Shown: one piece after another, positions 36,832-45,846 of the stretch
Layout of the letters: the number at the start of each line of letters is the position of its first letter
How positions within the stretch are numbered: position 1 is the stretch's first letter
NCBI RefSeq assembly: GCF_001647285.1
Contig: NZ_LRML01000001.1
Coordinates: forward strand, 1 to 64,000
DNA length: 64,000 nucleotides
Origin: Rufibacter roseus
GTDB taxonomy: Bacteria > Bacteroidota > Bacteroidia > Cytophagales > Hymenobacteraceae
Direction of reading: 5' to 3'
Notes under the pieces: model-generated
Databases searched by the model: none
What the model was told of the DNA's origin: nothing
The model's input: the letters and a program-made list of their open reading frames with translations, nothing else
Translations under genes and position numbers: made by a program

Positions 36832-39120
36832 ATGAAAAAAATCTTTATCTGCATTTTAGTAAGCCTACCTCTTTTTGTAACTGGCCAAAAGAAGAACAAT
36901 TCCACGTTTGAACCTGCAGAGTTGGTCAACCCGCTCATGGGCACGGACTCTAAGCCTGAGCTCTCCACCGGCAACACCTACCCGGCGGTGGCCGTTCCCT
37001 GGGGCATGAACCTGTGGACGCCGCAGACCGGCACCATGGGCCACGGCTGGGCCTACACCTACGACGCTGACAGGATCAGGGGCTTTAAGCAGACCCACCA
37101 GCCCTCTCCCTGGATGAATGACTACGGCCAGTTCGTAATCATGCCCGTGACGGGCAAAATGCGCTTCGACCAAGACGCCCGGGCCAGCTGGTTCTCCCAT
37201 AAGTCAGAGACCGCCAAGCCCTACTACTACGGCGTCTACCTAGCCGACCATGACGTGACGGCGGAGCTTACCCCCACGGAGCGCGCCGCCCAGTTCCGGT
37301 TCACCTACCCCAAGTCCGACAGTTCCTTCATCATAATCGATGCGCTGGACAACGGCTCTTATGTAAAGGTACTGCCCGCGGAAGGGAAGATCATTGGCTA
37401 CACCACCAAGCACGCCCGGGGGCCGCTGAAGGAGTTCAAAAACCACTTCGTCATTTACGTGGACAAGCCCATCGCCCTAGCCAGGACTTTCAGAGGTAAA
37501 AACTTGGCAGAGAAAGGAACATTGGAATTAACCTCTGACCACTCGGGCGCGGTGATCGGCTTCAAGACGACCAAGGGGGAGAAGGTAAACCTGAAAGTCG
37601 CCTCGTCCTTCATCAGCCTAGAGCAAGCAGAGCTAAACCTGAAACGCGAACTGGCGCAGGATGATTTTGAAGCCACCAAAGAAAAAGCACGCCGTCTGTG
37701 GAACACTACTTTGGGCAAGATAAAAGTGGAAGGCGGCACGGACGAGCAGCTGCGCACGTTCTACTCCTGCCTGTACCGAACGCTGTTCTTCCCCCACAAG
37801 ATGTACGAGGTAAACGCCCAGAACAAAGTAGTGCACTACAGCCCCCACACCGGCAAGGTGCACGACGGCTACCGCTTCGCCGGTACTGGCTTTTGGGACA
37901 CGTTCCGGGCACTGTACCCCTTCCTGAACCTGATGTACCCTAGCATCAACCGCGAGATGCAGGCCGGCTTGGTCAATGATTACCTAGAGGGAGGCTGGCT
38001 CCCAGAGTGGTCCAGCCCCGGCTACGCCGATATCATGGTGGGCAACAACTCAGCCTCGGTGGTGGCGGACGCCTACATCAAAGGATTACGCGGGTATGAT
38101 ATTGAGAAGCTCTACGAGGCCCTGTTGCACGGCGCCAACAATGAAGGGCCCATCACCGCCATTGGGCGCAAGGGCGCGGAGTACTACAACAGGCTGGGGT
38201 ACGTGCCCTACGACGTAAAAATCAACGAGAACGCCGCCCGCACCCTGGAGTACGCCTACGACGACTTCACTATTTACCAACTGGCCAAGGCGCTGAACAA
38301 GCCTCAGGCTGAGATTGACCTGTACGCCAAACGCAGTCAGAACTACCGTAACTTGTTCGATCCCTCTACAGGCCTGATGCGCGGGAAGAACCAGGACGGC
38401 ACCTTCCAGGCCCCGTTCAACCCCTTCAAGTGGGGGGACGCCTTCACCGAGGGCAACAGCTGGCACTACAGCTGGTCCGTCTTCCATGACGTGCAGGGGC
38501 TGGTGAATTTAATGGGCGGCAAAGAGAACTTCGTCAAGAAGCTGGACTCGGTGTTCTCGCTGCCTCCAATCTATGACGAGAGCTACTACGGCAGCGTAAT
38601 TCACGAGATCAGGGAGATGCAGATCGCCGACATGGGCCAATACGCGCACGGCAACCAGCCCATCCAGCACATGATCTACCTCTACAACTACGCCGGCGCG
38701 CCCTGGAAGGCACAGTACTGGATACGCGAGACCATGGACCGTATGTACAAGCCTACCCCGGACGGCTACATCGGCGACGAGGACAACGGGCAAACCTCGG
38801 CTTGGTACGTATTCTCAGCCATGGGCTTCTACCCCGTCACGCCCGGCACCACCCAGTACGTGCTGGGCGCTCCGCTCTTCCCCAAAATGACTCTGGAGCT
38901 GGAGAATGGGGAGAAGGTGGTGATAGAGGCGCCCAACAACAGCGACAAGAACCGCTATGTGCAGTCGCTCAAGCTCAACGGCAAAACCTATGAGCGAAAC
39001 TGGCTGGACCATTTCGACTTGATGAAAGGCGCGAAACTGAAGTTCCAGATGGGATCAGAGCCGAATAGACAAAGAGGTGTAGAGCAAAGTGCTTACCCCT
39101 ATTCTTTCTCTAAACCATAA
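36832..39120 (+). CDS. GH92 exo-alpha-mannosidase, GC-rich gene
   Basis: The 762-residue product has a signal peptide (to about 19, ending LFVTGQ). The GH92 N-domain begins at LVNPLMGTDSKPELSTGNTYPAVAVPWGMNLWTPQTG. Catalytic landmarks are present: Glu540 in TEGNSWHY and Asp649/Asp651 in GDEDNGQTSAWY. HGNQPIQHMIYLYNYAG is also typical of the family. It should remove terminal alpha-mannose in the periplasm or at the surface. It is the closest paralogue of the GH92 at 43405. Base composition is unusual: the line 36961-37020 has 41 G/C in 60, while the first 70 bases, a patch near 37480-37540 and the last 60 bases look like the AT-richer neighbours. The gene is thus a mosaic, suggesting gene transfer or recombination. 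Confidence 0.93.
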   Translation: MKKIFICILVSLPLFVTGQKKNNSTFEPAELVNPLMGTDSKPELSTGNTYPAVAVPWGMNLWTPQTGTMGHGWAYTYDADRIRGFKQTHQPSPWMNDYGQFVIMPVTGKMRFDQDARASWFSHKSETAKPYYYGVYLADHDVTAELTPTERAAQFRFTYPKSDSSFIIIDALDNGSYVKVLPAEGKIIGYTTKHARGPLKEFKNHFVIYVDKPIALARTFRGKNLAEKGTLELTSDHSGAVIGFKTTKGEKVNLKVASSFISLEQAELNLKRELAQDDFEATKEKARRLWNTTLGKIKVEGGTDEQLRTFYSCLYRTLFFPHKMYEVNAQNKVVHYSPHTGKVHDGYRFAGTGFWDTFRALYPFLNLMYPSINREMQAGLVNDYLEGGWLPEWSSPGYADIMVGNNSASVVADAYIKGLRGYDIEKLYEALLHGANNEGPITAIGRKGAEYYNRLGYVPYDVKINENAARTLEYAYDDFTIYQLAKALNKPQAEIDLYAKRSQNYRNLFDPSTGLMRGKNQDGTFQAPFNPFKWGDAFTEGNSWHYSWSVFHDVQGLVNLMGGKENFVKKLDSVFSLPPIYDESYYGSVIHEIREMQIADMGQYAHGNQPIQHMIYLYNYAGAPWKAQYWIRETMDRMYKPTPDGYIGDEDNGQTSAWYVFSAMGFYPVTPGTTQYVLGAPLFPKMTLELENGEKVVIEAPNNSDKNRYVQSLKLNGKTYERNWLDHFDLMKGAKLKFQMGSEPNRQRGVEQSAYPYSFSKP

Positions 39121-39323
39121 TCTGTCACTCAGGGCGGGAAAGGATAGGTAGGATTAATTTGTTTCTTGTTGATCCTTCCTTAAACCTTTCATGAGAATGG
39201 TTGGGGCAGCTCTCTTCGGGAGAGATTTGATAACTATTAAGTATTGCAGAAGGAAATATGGGTAAGTCGGGAAAGCGTATTAATGCCGTGTTTGTGGCTT
39301 TTACGAGGTAAAATTTATCATTC

Positions 39324-40214
39324 ATGAATCATTCAAAAGTAGTGGGCATAGATGTAGGAGGTTCGCATATCTCTGCTGCCCTTGTGGATATGGAAAAGAG
39401 TGTCCTTGTTTTAGGGAGCCATGTCCGAAAGGAAATTAATACCCAAGGTACCGTTGCCGAAATCATCGAGAACTGGTGTGAAGTCATACAACAGGCTCAG
39501 AAGTTTGACGGTGCTTCTTCTGGTAAAATAGGGATTGCCATGCCTGGGCCATTTGACTATCAAAACGGAATTTCCCTTATCAAAGGCCAGAATAAATACG
39601 ACATTCTCTACAAACTGAATATAAAGGAATTGTTGGCGGAGAAACTCCTGATAAAAGCAGAGGACATAAGGTTCCTGAACGATGCGGAATGCTTCCTGCA
39701 AGGCGAGGTATTCTGCGGTGCCGCGCAAGGAGTGGAACATGTCCTTGGGCTGACCTTAGGAACCGGTTTGGGTTCCGCCTGGAGCCGCCATGGAATAGTA
39801 GAGGATGCGGATTTATGGGATTCACCATTTAAGGAAGGAATCGCTGAGGATTACTTGTCTACGCGTTGGTTTGTGAACAGGTTTTTTGAACTCACTGGCC
39901 ACAAGGTAAACGGAGTTAAAGAACTGTCGCACCTTGCGCTACAAAGCCAAACAGCCCAAGCCGTTTTTGATGAATTTGGCCGCAATTTAGCCGGATTCAT
40001 TCAGACAGTGGTACAGCCTCTTGATACAGTTATGGTGGTAATAGGTGGTAATATTTCCAAAGCGTATCACTTGTTTTCCAAGGAGTTGGAGAAGTGTTTG
40101 AACGCCGCTGCTTTGTCCATCTCTATTCGGGTAGCCGAGCTGGGTGAGGAGTCGGCATTGATTGGGGCGGCTAGTTCCTGGAAAGGAAGCTTGTTTGAAA
40201 AAGTGGAAGCCTAA
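39324..40214 (+). CDS. ROK-family sugar kinase
   Basis: The 296-residue protein begins with the ROK ATP-binding loop IDVGGSHISAALVD (9-22). Asp120 in RFLNDAECF is placed as the catalytic base, LGLTLGTGLGSAW (141-153) is the second phosphate loop, and VIGGNIS is near the adenosine site. The zinc motif CxCGxxGCxE of many ROK glucokinases and NagC-type regulators is missing, and there is no HTH domain, so it acts as an enzyme. In this cluster it probably phosphorylates mannose at C6, feeding the isomerase encoded at 8112; the specificity is inference. It stands between two GH92 genes. Confidence 0.87.
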   Translation: MNHSKVVGIDVGGSHISAALVDMEKSVLVLGSHVRKEINTQGTVAEIIENWCEVIQQAQKFDGASSGKIGIAMPGPFDYQNGISLIKGQNKYDILYKLNIKELLAEKLLIKAEDIRFLNDAECFLQGEVFCGAAQGVEHVLGLTLGTGLGSAWSRHGIVEDADLWDSPFKEGIAEDYLSTRWFVNRFFELTGHKVNGVKELSHLALQSQTAQAVFDEFGRNLAGFIQTVVQPLDTVMVVIGGNISKAYHLFSKELEKCLNAAALSISIRVAELGEESALIGAASSWKGSLFEKVEA

Positions 40215-40280
40215 TGTTATGAGTAAAATAAAGTGACATAGCTTCAAACAATGTTGTACTTACAATCCCCCTACTGTTAT

Positions 40281-41021
40281 ATGAAACGTTTCCTGATAGG
40301 TTCCTTGCTAGCTATTAGCTTATTTTCCGCTGGATGTGCCTCCAGATTTAGCCAGGAGAAAAACATAGACCGCATTGATGATTGGTCTTACATTGGAAAA
40401 TATTTAAGTAAAGATTCAATCACCAGAGGTCCTTACACGCTCATTTTCTACAACCGGGACAAAGCCTTCGCCCAGCAAGGAGACCAGATCAAAAACCGGA
40501 TGATTGATACGTTTTTTGAGGTGTACCCGAAAGAAGCAGCCCGGTTCAACCCTGAGGCAACCAGAAAAGTTATCTTTGTTATTGATCCTGCTTACAAAGG
40601 CGTTGCAGCGGCAAGTGATGGTATCATTAGGTATAGTCCGCTTTGGATGCTTCAGAACCCAGGAGATATTGATGTGGTCACGCATGAGGCCTTCCATTTG
40701 GTGCAGGCTTACAGAAATGGGGCCGGGCCAGGGTGGCTTACCGAAGGCATTACCGATTATGTCCGCTACACATACGGGGTGGATAATGCTGGCGGAGGTT
40801 GGTCATTAACTCCTTTTAAGCCAGAGCACCACTATACCAACAGTTACCGCATTACCGGCCGTTTTCTAGTGTGGTTGGAAAAAAACAGAAATCCAACCAT
40901 AGTTGACAGCTTAGATGCAGCTTTGCGAAACCAGAAATATTCCCCTGAGATTTGGATGAAATTGACTGGTAACACAGTAGATGAACTATGGCAGCAATAC
41001 GCCATGAACCCGGCGCTGTAG
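40281..41021 (+). CDS. BSP-family metallopeptidase-like lipoprotein
   Basis: I start at ATG 40281, where MKRFLIGSLLAISLFSAGC forms a lipoprotein signal (Cys19); the longer frame from 40251 adds ten residues. The 246-residue product resembles the plant basic secretory protein family (PF04450). It contains the zinc-binding HExxH (His135, Glu136, His139 in THEAFHLVQAY), followed by GPGWLTEGITDYVRY, where the Asp may be the third ligand. It is expected to be a surface or periplasmic peptidase. Within a mannan cluster it could cut the protein part of mannoproteins (inference). Confidence 0.8.
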   Translation: MKRFLIGSLLAISLFSAGCASRFSQEKNIDRIDDWSYIGKYLSKDSITRGPYTLIFYNRDKAFAQQGDQIKNRMIDTFFEVYPKEAARFNPEATRKVIFVIDPAYKGVAAASDGIIRYSPLWMLQNPGDIDVVTHEAFHLVQAYRNGAGPGWLTEGITDYVRYTYGVDNAGGGWSLTPFKPEHHYTNSYRITGRFLVWLEKNRNPTIVDSLDAALRNQKYSPEIWMKLTGNTVDELWQQYAMNPAL

Positions 41022-41141
41022 CCAGAGACTAAACCCTAAAATAGGAGGTTTAGAAAGCGGCAGGATTTGTAAGTAGCTTGAAAATATTGATGGTTGTGCT
41101 GCTGTTGAAAACAATTTCCTTTTCAACCCCAAAAATTTAGA

Positions 41142-43238
41142 ATGAGGCTTTTAACTTTTTGTCTTTCTGTTTTCCTCTTCTGCTCCTGCTCTGTTCAAAA
41201 GATGGAGAAGGTCGTTCGGTTTTCTGGGTCCAATACTGGGGATTCACCAAAAGCAGAACTGGTAAATGTTTTTCTGGGATCCTCCGGAGATCATGGGCAA
41301 TTATCTCCGGCGGCCTCCTATCCATTCAGCATGATGAGCATTGGTCCACAGACTTATCCCACTACTCATATGGGGTATGAGTATCTTGCTAAAACGTTTT
41401 TAGGTTTCACTATGAACCGTTTTGAGGGGGTTGGATGTGAGGGAAGCGGAGGAAATATTCTCATAAAACCTTTTTTGGGGAAGTCTCCACATGAAACAAC
41501 GCTCACTAAAATCTCCGAAGACGCAAGTCCAGGATTTTACCGGGTAGGTTTCTCTAATAGAATCACAGCAGAGGTTGCTGTCTACAAAAAAGCTGGTTTG
41601 CAACGGTTCTATTTTCCGGAGGGGGAGAAGGGTGTTTACCTGGACCTGAGCCATGCCTTTGTGAACAGGTTCGTGGCGGAGGAACATGTACTGGAAGGCT
41701 CCTCCGTGAATGGGTGGGTTGAATCAAAGACTACCTGTGGTGCAGGAACATATCGTCTGTACTACTACCTCAGGTTTAGGCAACCAGTACATTGGTCACA
41801 TAAAGAAAAGCATAAGTTGATAGCCATCCTGCCTGCGGACCAAAAGGTTGCTGAGGTTGAAATTGGGTTTTCATCGGTGGATGTTCCCTATGCTAAGGCC
41901 TCACTGGAAACCGGCTCTTTTGAAGAGATTAAAAATAAAAGTGCTCAGGACTGGAATAAGATGCTGGGGCAGATTCAAGTGAAAGGTGCTCCGGAAAGGG
42001 AGAAGCTGTTTTATTCTTTGCTGTACCGTACTTTACAATCGCCTTATGTTGTATCAGAGAAGGACGGTACCTTCCGGGCAACCGATGGCTCGCTTCAGTC
42101 CTCCGCGGCAGCGGTGTACAACGGTTGGTCTATTTGGGATAACTACAAGACACAGCTTCCCTTGCTGTCACTGGCGTATCCTGATCAATTTCAAAACATT
42201 GCCACGTCCATTGCCAATCTGTACCGGTACGGCAAGAAAGATTACGCCACCGCACACGAGCCTTCCAATACTGTGCGGACAGAACATGCCGGTGTAGCGC
42301 TCCTTGATGCTTACCGGAAAGGATACACCTTAGACTTTGAAGGCATCAGAGACTCTCTGGTGCAGGAGGTAGACAAGCTGGACTTTGGGCGCCCGGACAA
42401 AGCTTTGGAATCATCTTATGATACGTGGGCATTGTCCCAGATTTTGGCTGAAATCAATCATAAGGACCTAAGTCAGAAATACCTGGCAAAAGCAATGGAA
42501 TACAAAAACTATTGGATAAAAGACTTTAAAGACCTGACGCGCCATGATGTGGACCGCATGTCCGTCCGGGGCATGTATCAGGGAACTGTTTGGCAATATA
42601 GATGGTCAGTTCCTTTTGATGTAAAAGGCCTTATCCATTTAACAGGGGGAGACGAGGCTTTTGTGCAGCAATTAGATGAATTCTTCGGGAGGGATTTGTT
42701 CAACCGAGCTAATGAGCCGGATTTGCACGTGCCATCCATGTACAATGCCTCAAAGGAACCTTGGAAAGCCCAGGGGTGGATGCATAAACTAGCAGTAGAC
42801 ACTGTAGTGCAGCATTATTTCAACGACAACAGCAGAGGAATAGGTTCTTACATTGGGCCCATCTTCAAAAACCAGCCAGCTGCTTATCTCAGGACCATGG
42901 ATGACGATGCCGGTGCCATGTCCTCCTGGTTTGTTTTCGCGGCGACTGGCATTTATCCTGCCGCCATTGGTTGGCCTGTATATTACCTGCATGTTCCTTT
43001 GTTTGAATCAGTGGAGTTTAAATGGCCAGATGGGAAGAACTTTTCCATTGAAGTCCAAGGCCATACGGCAAACTCCTGTTATGTAAAAGAGGCATTTCTG
43101 AACGGAAAGAAACTAAGCCGTAACTGGCTTACCCACGAGGAGATTGCCAGGGGCGGAAACCTGAGAATAGTGGCCTCGGAAACCCCTGAAAAAACATGGG
43201 GAGTGGAAAACAGATGGGTGTCCACGATAGATAAATAG
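41142..43238 (+). CDS. Divergent GH92 protein with Gln at the catalytic acid position
   Basis: The 698-residue lipoprotein (LFCSC, Cys16) has the GH92 layout but differs at key places. Where the other three GH92 proteins here have EGN before a W/I-x-Y segment, this one has MYQGTVWQYRW, with Gln480 at the position of the catalytic Glu. The base/calcium segment reads MDDDAGAMSSW (Asp587-Asp589) instead of GDEDxGQ, keeping both outer aspartates. The N-domain reads MNRFEGVGCEGSGGNILIKPFLG instead of THQPSPWMNDYGQF. From memory, GH92 enzymes that uncap mannose-1-phospho-6-mannose carry Gln at this acid position because phosphate is a good leaving group. A role in phosphomannan uncapping is therefore a serious candidate; a catalytically weak mannosidase is the alternative. 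Confidence 0.85.
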   Translation: MRLLTFCLSVFLFCSCSVQKMEKVVRFSGSNTGDSPKAELVNVFLGSSGDHGQLSPAASYPFSMMSIGPQTYPTTHMGYEYLAKTFLGFTMNRFEGVGCEGSGGNILIKPFLGKSPHETTLTKISEDASPGFYRVGFSNRITAEVAVYKKAGLQRFYFPEGEKGVYLDLSHAFVNRFVAEEHVLEGSSVNGWVESKTTCGAGTYRLYYYLRFRQPVHWSHKEKHKLIAILPADQKVAEVEIGFSSVDVPYAKASLETGSFEEIKNKSAQDWNKMLGQIQVKGAPEREKLFYSLLYRTLQSPYVVSEKDGTFRATDGSLQSSAAAVYNGWSIWDNYKTQLPLLSLAYPDQFQNIATSIANLYRYGKKDYATAHEPSNTVRTEHAGVALLDAYRKGYTLDFEGIRDSLVQEVDKLDFGRPDKALESSYDTWALSQILAEINHKDLSQKYLAKAMEYKNYWIKDFKDLTRHDVDRMSVRGMYQGTVWQYRWSVPFDVKGLIHLTGGDEAFVQQLDEFFGRDLFNRANEPDLHVPSMYNASKEPWKAQGWMHKLAVDTVVQHYFNDNSRGIGSYIGPIFKNQPAAYLRTMDDDAGAMSSWFVFAATGIYPAAIGWPVYYLHVPLFESVEFKWPDGKNFSIEVQGHTANSCYVKEAFLNGKKLSRNWLTHEEIARGGNLRIVASETPEKTWGVENRWVSTIDK

Positions 43239-43404
43239 AATGAAACTGATTGGCACGGGCTCCCAGGTAGCGCAGTCCGTCCTTTAAGTTACGATAAAAG
43301 CGCTGGTTCACCAGAAGTTTTCAAATATGAGGCTGCAAACTTCAAGGGGCGGCTTCTTTCAACCTGAATTCGCATATGCTTATTTTACTTTACCATAAAA
43401 ACAG

Positions 43405-45708
43405 ATGAAATTTAGACCCCTTCTCATTTTCTCGCTTTGGCTTTGCTGCTCATCGCTCTTTGCCGGTACCCCTGACTTGGTGCAATATGTGAATACATTG
43501 CAGGGCACCAATTCATCCTTCGAACTAACCCGCGGAAACACTTATCCCACCACTGCATTGCCGTTTGCGATGCATACCTGGACTCCTCAAACCGGGAAGA
43601 ATGGCGATGGCTGGAAGTACCAATATGCAAAGAACACGATCAGAGGATTCCAGCAGGCTCACCAGTGCAGCTCCTGGTCCAATGACTATGCGGTGTTTTC
43701 CCTAATGCCAGTGACGGGTACGTTAGTAGTAAATGAAGACAAGAGAGCTACCAAGTTCAGCCATGCCAACGAGGTAGGAAAACCCCACTACTACAAAGTT
43801 AAATTAGATAATAATATTACTACAGAGATGTCTCCTACCGAGCGCGGAGTGCACGCCCGCTTTTCTTTTCCTCGCTCTAAGGGATCCTATATCGTTTTAG
43901 ATGGGTATACTGGCGCAAGCATGGTGAAGATCATCCCCAAAGAGCGAAAGATTATTGGATATGTGCATAACGGACGAGGCTTGAAGGATAACTTCAAAAG
44001 TTACTTTGTGATTGTCTTTGACAAACCCTTCATTAGCCAGGGTACATGGGAAAATAAGGAAGACAAAATCTCTGAAGGTGCCTTGATGGGAGAAGGAAAA
44101 GGAATTGGAGCGTATGTGCAGTTCAAAGACGGCGAGACAGTGCAGGCGAAAGTTGCCTCTTCTTACATTAGCCCTGAGCAGGCTGAGCTGACCTTAGCCA
44201 GGGAACTTGGCAAATTCAAAAAGTTGGAAGAGACCAAAGCCGCCGCTGGGGAAGTTTGGAATAAGCACCTGAGCAGAGTGATGGTAGAGGGCGGTACGGA
44301 GGAAGAGAAAGCCACTTTCTATTCCTGCTTTTTCCGGGCCAGCCTGTTTTCACGCAAGTTCTTTGAATACGGCAAAAACGGACAGCCTTACTACTTTAGC
44401 CCATATGACGGGAAGGTTCATGACGGCTATATGTACACTGATACTGGCTTCTGGGATACGTTCCGGGCGCAGTTTCCGCTTAATTCCATCCTGCACCCTA
44501 CCATGCACGGACAGTACATGGTAGCCTTGTTGGATGCAAAGGATCAGTGTGGGTGGCTTCCTTCCTGGTCTTTTCCTGGGGAGGCCGGCAGTATGATCGG
44601 GAATCACGCCATCTCCCTGCTGACCGATGCCTGGGTTAAAGGGATTCGCACCTTCGATCCCAAAAGAGCCCTGGAAGCGTACCATCATGAAGCCACCAAC
44701 AAAGGTCCTTGGGGCCCCGCCAACGGCCGAGAAGGCTGGAAAGACTACTACACGCTGGGGTATGTTTCCATGCCGCGGCATGGCGAAGCGACGGCCAAAA
44801 CGCTGGAATATGCCTATGATGATTTTTGCGGCTACCAATTAGCCAAACTAACGGACCAACCTTTCTATGAGCGGGTTTTTGCCAAGCAAATGTACAATTA
44901 CAAAAACGTGTATGACTCCACTACCGGTTTCATGCGCGGCAGACTGGCGAACGGCGAATGGTTGCCAAATTTTGACCCGGTTGAATGGGGAGGTCCTTAT
45001 ACGGAAGGCAACGCGTGGCATTGGCAATGGTCGGTTTTTCAGGATGTGCAGGGCTTGATTAACCTAATGGGTGGCGAGAAACGGTTTACCGCCAAACTAG
45101 ATTCTGTGTTTAGTGTGCCTAATACTGTGAAAGTAGGGACTTATGGAAGGATGATCCATGAAATGACTGAGATGGTGATGGCCAATATGGGGCAGTACGC
45201 CCACGGCAACCAACCCATACAACACATGCCGTATCTCTACAACTACGGCGGCGAGCCTTGGAAATCTCAGCAGAAAGTGCGCATGGTCATGGACCGGCTA
45301 TACAACTCAACTGAGAACGGCTATCCAGGTGATGAAGATCAAGGCCAGACATCCTCCTGGTACGTGCTAAGCGCTTTAGGAATCTACAGCGTTTGCCCAG
45401 GCACCGACCAATATGTGATTGGGAGCCCGGTTTTTCAAAAAGCCACCGTCACCCTGGAGAACGGCAAGAAGTTCACCGTGGAGGCCAAGAATAACAGCAA
45501 GCAGAATGTGTATATCCAATCGGCTACGCTTAACGGCAAACCATATGAGCACAACTATATCCAGCACGCAGACATTGTAGCCGGCGGAACTCTAAGCTTT
45601 GTAATGGGAGACAAGCCAGCTTTGAATAGAGGCATCAAAGAGGAAAACAAACCTTTCTCTTTATCCGCCGCAGGCGGAAATAAGGAAACAGGATTGGGCG
45701 GAAAGTAA
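43405..45708 (+). CDS. GH92 exo-alpha-mannosidase
   Basis: The 767-residue product has a signal peptide (to about 20, SSLFAG) and no lipobox. GH92 landmarks are complete: VQYVNTLQGTNSSFELTRGNTYPTTALPFAMHTWTPQTG, Glu534 in TEGNAWHW, HGNQPIQHMPYLYNYGG and Asp643/Asp645 in GDEDQGQTSSWY. It closely parallels the GH92 at 36832 block by block, so the two probably arose by duplication or share a recent ancestor, but this gene has ordinary composition for the region. It should remove terminal alpha-mannose residues. A hairpin separates it from the GH76 gene that follows. Confidence 0.94.
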   Translation: MKFRPLLIFSLWLCCSSLFAGTPDLVQYVNTLQGTNSSFELTRGNTYPTTALPFAMHTWTPQTGKNGDGWKYQYAKNTIRGFQQAHQCSSWSNDYAVFSLMPVTGTLVVNEDKRATKFSHANEVGKPHYYKVKLDNNITTEMSPTERGVHARFSFPRSKGSYIVLDGYTGASMVKIIPKERKIIGYVHNGRGLKDNFKSYFVIVFDKPFISQGTWENKEDKISEGALMGEGKGIGAYVQFKDGETVQAKVASSYISPEQAELTLARELGKFKKLEETKAAAGEVWNKHLSRVMVEGGTEEEKATFYSCFFRASLFSRKFFEYGKNGQPYYFSPYDGKVHDGYMYTDTGFWDTFRAQFPLNSILHPTMHGQYMVALLDAKDQCGWLPSWSFPGEAGSMIGNHAISLLTDAWVKGIRTFDPKRALEAYHHEATNKGPWGPANGREGWKDYYTLGYVSMPRHGEATAKTLEYAYDDFCGYQLAKLTDQPFYERVFAKQMYNYKNVYDSTTGFMRGRLANGEWLPNFDPVEWGGPYTEGNAWHWQWSVFQDVQGLINLMGGEKRFTAKLDSVFSVPNTVKVGTYGRMIHEMTEMVMANMGQYAHGNQPIQHMPYLYNYGGEPWKSQQKVRMVMDRLYNSTENGYPGDEDQGQTSSWYVLSALGIYSVCPGTDQYVIGSPVFQKATVTLENGKKFTVEAKNNSKQNVYIQSATLNGKPYEHNYIQHADIVAGGTLSFVMGDKPALNRGIKEENKPFSLSAAGGNKETGLGGK

Positions 45709-45733
45709 ACTGAGATGTGGAACCAGATTCAGG

Positions 45734-45780
45734 TTTCCTGTTTTCGGCCTGATTTTCTAAAAGCAGGCGAAAACAGGAAA
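45734..45780. terminator. Long hairpin, CTGTTTT family
   Basis: Left arm TTTCCTGTTTTCGGCCTG... (45734-45756) pairs with 45759-45780 except for one bulged base and one mismatch. It starts 26 bp after the GH92 stop. Confidence 0.7.
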
Positions 45781-45846
45781 AATTGAAACGGCGGAAAGAA
45801 ACACTTGTCTGGCAGTATCAGGTATTTAAAATGTAAAGTCAACCAC

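Noticed and set aside
37240-39012. Several minus- and plus-strand frames of 60-130 codons inside the GC-rich GH92 gene
   Set aside because: High GC lowers stop frequency in other frames; the products have no recognisable features and the GH92 frame is complete.
39324-40214. NagC-type ROK repressor
   Set aside because: No helix-turn-helix domain and no zinc motif; the length fits a kinase.
43129-43311. 60-codon minus-strand frame starting MNQRFYRNLKDGLRYLGARA in the gap after the Gln-type GH92 gene
   Set aside because: The first 20 residues look protein-like and might be a relic, but the rest is antisense to the GH92 gene and I cannot identify a source.
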